Part shown: positions 62,048 through 64,000 of the stretch, one piece after another | Position numbering within the stretch: the first letter of the stretch is position 1 | How the letters are laid out: each line of letters begins with the position of its first letter | Assembly (NCBI RefSeq): GCF_034651555.1 | Contig: NZ_JAYEEQ010000002.1 | Span: 248,001 to 312,000 of the forward strand | Direction: 5' to 3' | DNA from: Aurantibrevibacter litoralis | GTDB taxonomy: Bacteria > Bacteroidota > Bacteroidia > Flavobacteriales > Flavobacteriaceae | Length of the DNA stretch: 64,000 bases | Notes under the pieces: generated by a model | What the model saw: the letters and a program-made list of their open reading frames with translations, nothing else | Databases searched by the model: none | Told to the model about the DNA's origin: nothing | Made by a program: the position numbers and the translations under genes

Positions 62048-62055
62048 TAGCTTTG
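62048..62055 (+). promoter_or_regulatory. -7 box of DUF2911 gene
   Basis: TAGCTTTG matches TAnnTTTG, 34 bases upstream of the DUF2911 ATG. The preceding ~200 bases are extremely A+T-rich. Confidence 0.5.
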
Positions 62056-62089
62056 AAAAAATATACTTAAAACCTGAAAAAAAAGTAAA

Positions 62090-62632
62090 ATGAAAAAATT
62101 AGTAGCACTTTGTACTTTGGTTGTTGCACTCGTATGCACTACCGCCGTTTCGGCACAATTTAGTGGATTGGATAATAGCCCGGCAGACATTGCTGCTTAT
62201 CCCGCAAGCGGACAAGTTCCGAATAAGTTGGTGAAAGTTATTTACAGCAGACCGCAATTAAAAGGACGTTCCTTATCCGAACTGGCACCAAATGGTCAAG
62301 TCTGGCGAACCGGAGCCAACGAGGCTTCTGAAATTACCTTTTATAAGGATGTAACCTTTGGAGGAAAATCAATTAAAGCGGGGTCTTATTCCTTGTTTAC
62401 CATTCCCTCAGAGAAAGAATGGACTGTTATTTTGAACAAAAAACTGAACCAATGGGGTGCCTACTCCTACGATCCTTCTGCGGACGTGGTTCGCGTAACT
62501 GCTTCTGTGAGTAAAAACGAAACTCCTATAGAAGCTTTCAGTATCGGATACCAAGAAGTAGACAGTGCCATACATTTGCTTATGGGATGGAGCGATGTTA
62601 AAGTTGCCGTACCCATTGTAGCTGCGCTATAA
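62090..62632 (+). CDS. DUF2911 family secreted protein
   Basis: A 180-residue protein with a signal peptide (MKKLVALCTLVVALVCTTAVSA, cited in part). The DUF2911 core is present: VIYSRPQLKGRSLSELAPNGQVWRTGANEA (cited in part), FGGKSIKAGSYSLFTIPSEKEWTVILNK and IEAFSIGY. Function unknown; proteins of this family are common in Bacteroidota. Single gene closed by a strong terminator. Confidence 0.9.
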   Translation: MKKLVALCTLVVALVCTTAVSAQFSGLDNSPADIAAYPASGQVPNKLVKVIYSRPQLKGRSLSELAPNGQVWRTGANEASEITFYKDVTFGGKSIKAGSYSLFTIPSEKEWTVILNKKLNQWGAYSYDPSADVVRVTASVSKNETPIEAFSIGYQEVDSAIHLLMGWSDVKVAVPIVAAL

Positions 62633-62659
62633 TAAAAAAATAAGTATTAATTTATTTTG

Positions 62660-62701
62660 AAAGCCGAAACGACATAATCCTGTTGTTTCGGCTTTCTTAT
62701 T
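62660..62701 (+). terminator. Terminator after DUF2911
   Basis: AAAGCCGAAAC (62660-62670) and GTTTCGGCTTT (62685-62695) form a perfect 11-bp stem, 28 bases after the stop, followed by a T-rich tail. Confidence 0.85.
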
Positions 62702-62890
62702 TAGGTTTCGTTTTCAAAAACACCTTTTATTCTGTCTATATTGTCATCCATTCTTTTTATTGGCGAAAAGAGATGTTATACTAGGGTTAAATAAGTTCCC
62801 ATAAACGTATTTTACCCCTTTTTCTGTCCGGATAGATATACCGCAGTTGCTGTTACTTTTGGGATTTCTGCCTCCTCAATTTGCATAATA

Positions 62891-63112
62891 TTAGTGGGCA
62901 TCTAGCCTATTTTTTGCGTCATACGTTGCCAAAATATCGGCGTTGTTACCCACTGTAACAAATTTACCGTCCTTCACCGCAAAGGCCTCTGCTTTGGAAA
63001 AAATGGAATCTACTGTGTAAATATTGGCATTATAAACCACCAAATCTGCCATTAGTTTTGGTTGTTTACAGCCAAAAAGTATAAGTGCAACGGGTAGTAG
63101 CAGTTTTTTCAT
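62891..63112 (-). pseudogene. Amidohydrolase N-terminal fragment (truncated lipoprotein)
   Basis: A 73-codon frame encodes a lipoprotein signal (MKKLLLPVALILFGC) and the start of a YtcJ-like amidohydrolase: ADLVVYNANIYTVDSIFSKA, EAFAVKDGKFVTVGNNADIL and NRLDAH, where a full gene would continue with the metal-binding HxH region for another ~450 residues. It ends in a stop right at that point. The ~190 bases downstream show no continuation in any frame that I can recognise, so the rest was deleted or decayed. Confidence 0.75.
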
Positions 63113-63143
63113 TGGGATACGATACTTTGAGTCTCTTTTGTAC

Positions 63144-63563
63144 CTATTCCGGCATTACAGCACGAACACCTTTAATAGTCATAGTACCCTCAGAAGAAAC
63201 GCTTTGTCCGGAAAGCGTATCCTTATCTGCTGTTAAGGTCACCGTAACTGTGGTGCCTTCTACAATCACTTTAAAGCTTATTTCGTTATCTTTCACTTGT
63301 ACATCTTCTCCTTGAATGCTACCCTGATTTAATTGGACCACTACACTGTAACGTCCATCAGATTTATCTATAACCATAACACCCCTACTGTATTCATAAG
63401 GAGCGTTGTCTACCGTGTAATTCCAATACCCGATAAGCTCATTTTCATTCGCAACAAAATGCATAGTACTGGTATTATACTGCATGAGATTTGTTGATTT
63501 TCGTGCGTTTGCAGCAATGTTTAGCAGCAAAGCAGCACAGATAAAAGTTACGACTGTTTTCAT
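63144..63563 (-). CDS. Small secreted beta-rich protein of unknown function
   Basis: A 139-residue protein with a signal peptide (MKTVVTFICAALLLNIAANA). The mature part reads ENELIGYWNYTVDNAPYEYSRG and GRYSVVVQLNQGSIQGEDVQV, alternating strands ending GTMTIKGVRAV. I recognise no named domain. It lies 31 bases upstream of the truncated amidohydrolase fragment and 72 bases downstream of the DUF885 gene, all on the minus strand. Confidence 0.7.
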   Translation of the reverse strand: MKTVVTFICAALLLNIAANARKSTNLMQYNTSTMHFVANENELIGYWNYTVDNAPYEYSRGVMVIDKSDGRYSVVVQLNQGSIQGEDVQVKDNEISFKVIVEGTTVTVTLTADKDTLSGQSVSSEGTMTIKGVRAVMPE

Positions 63564-63635
63564 ATGTTTGTTTTTATTGTTTTATGGTTTTTATTTGAAA
63601 ATATCCTTTTTACAGCTATTATTTTTAAAAAACAG

Positions 63636-64000
63636 CTACTTTAATTTTTGAGAATGAATCCATTGGTCTATTTTCTCTTCCAGAAGGATCAATGGCAAAC
63701 TTCCGGAATTTAAAACTTGACTATGAAAATCCCGAACATCGAATGCCGTTCCCAATTCCCTTTCTGCCTTGGTTCGAAGTCCTCTGATTTTTAATTGGCC
63801 AATTTTATAAGACAATGCCTGACCCGGAGTAGCCATATAACGCTCTATTTCGGCAATAATGCCTTCTTCCGATTCGGCCTCATGATCTAAGGAATATTGG
63901 ATCGCCTCTTCCCTAGTCCATCCCTTGGCATGCATACCGGTATCGACCACTAAACGTATAGCTCGGTGCATTTCCATGCTCAGCATACCAAAATACTGAT
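63636..64000 (-). CDS. DUF885 family protein, C-terminal part (5' end outside window)
   Basis: The frame is open to the right edge of the window (QYFG precedes the first internal Met). The visible ~120 residues, MEMHRAIRLVVDTGMHAKGW, TREEAIQYSLDHEAESEEGI and ALSYKIGQLKIRGLRTKAER, are the conserved C-terminal part of DUF885, a family related to M3/M32-like zinc peptidases. The conserved D-T-G-x-H part is intact. The rest of the gene lies beyond the window. Confidence 0.9.
   Translation of the reverse strand, partial: QYFGMLSMEMHRAIRLVVDTGMHAKGWTREEAIQYSLDHEAESEEGIIAEIERYMATPGQALSYKIGQLKIRGLRTKAERELGTAFDVRDFHSQVLNSGSLPLILLEEKIDQWIHSQKLK

Noticed and set aside
1..64000. Search for CRISPR arrays, prophage genes, insertion sequences, restriction-modification or toxin-antitoxin pairs
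   Set aside because: No direct-repeat/spacer pattern, transposase, integrase, capsid, methylase or paired toxin-like small genes could be identified by reading; the window is mostly core chromosome.

Overview
This window looks like a chromosomal segment of a marine-type member of the Flavobacteriaceae (Bacteroidota). The support is indirect but consistent. There is a gliding-motility lipoprotein (GldI), a cell-surface protein with a type B sorting domain for the type IX secretion system, a fused SecDF, an archaeal-type short ProRS, a Rho with a long disordered insert, many lipoproteins, and DUF families typical of this group (DUF6122, DUF3810, DUF4293, DUF349, DUF368, DUF2911, DUF6588, DUF885). 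Upstream of many genes there is a TAnnTTTG box, the -7 element of Bacteroidota promoters, rather than a TATAAT box. Shine-Dalgarno sequences are mostly absent.

Layout. 1-992 is the 3' part of a signal peptidase I gene. It is followed by about 600 bases of an 8-bp-periodic nested repeat and then WbqC-like and DUF6122 genes. 2561-8727 (minus) is a compact cluster: an EEP-family phosphatase/nuclease, two rhomboid proteases, mutL, a small membrane protein, ribH and a TPR membrane protein. 8850-10749 holds recF, a lipoprotein and a DUF721 gene. Next come ndk and a PhoD-like lipoprotein (minus). They are followed by a DHH phosphoesterase, gldI and a cyclophilin-FKBP fusion lipoprotein, which form a folding-factor operon. 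After pepD and DUF3810 there is a decayed amidohydrolase remnant.

18.4-34.2 kb is a long plus-strand housekeeping run: rRNA/tRNA methyltransferase, M48 protease, RelA/SpoT, Fur-family regulator, purA, OstA-like protein, class III aminotransferase, TPR protein, two DUF368 undecaprenyl-phosphate translocase paralogues, aroE and a DUF349 protein. 34.2-39.1 kb holds DUF4293, rho, rpsT, two tRNA-Glu genes and proS. 39.2-43.6 kb holds cell-surface genes: a Gly/Phe/Tyr-rich lipoprotein, an OmpP1/FadL-like barrel and a type IX secretion cargo protein. 43.8-49.9 kb holds folE, cysS, yidD, lgt, DUF192, GNAT and a split-function ABC ATPase. 50-61.8 kb (mostly minus) holds secDF, mdh, two lipoproteins, hsp20, an outer-membrane-like DUF6588 protein, gyrB and asnB. 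The right end has DUF2911, a truncated amidohydrolase, a small secreted protein and the C-terminus of a DUF885 protein that runs off the window.

Most genes are ordinary core genes. I see no CRISPR array, prophage, insertion sequence, rRNA operon, restriction system or recognisable defence island. The most unusual signals are non-coding. First, two copies of a diverged 151-bp intergenic element with conserved terminal inverted repeats lie at 36691-36841 and, inverted, at 56585-56735. Second, a nested tandem repeat at 1004-1606 has six units whose spacings differ by multiples of 16 bp. Third, a 14-bp perfect hairpin lies in the gyrB leader. A previously unlisted 49-codon membrane peptide gene sits beside the second 151-bp element.
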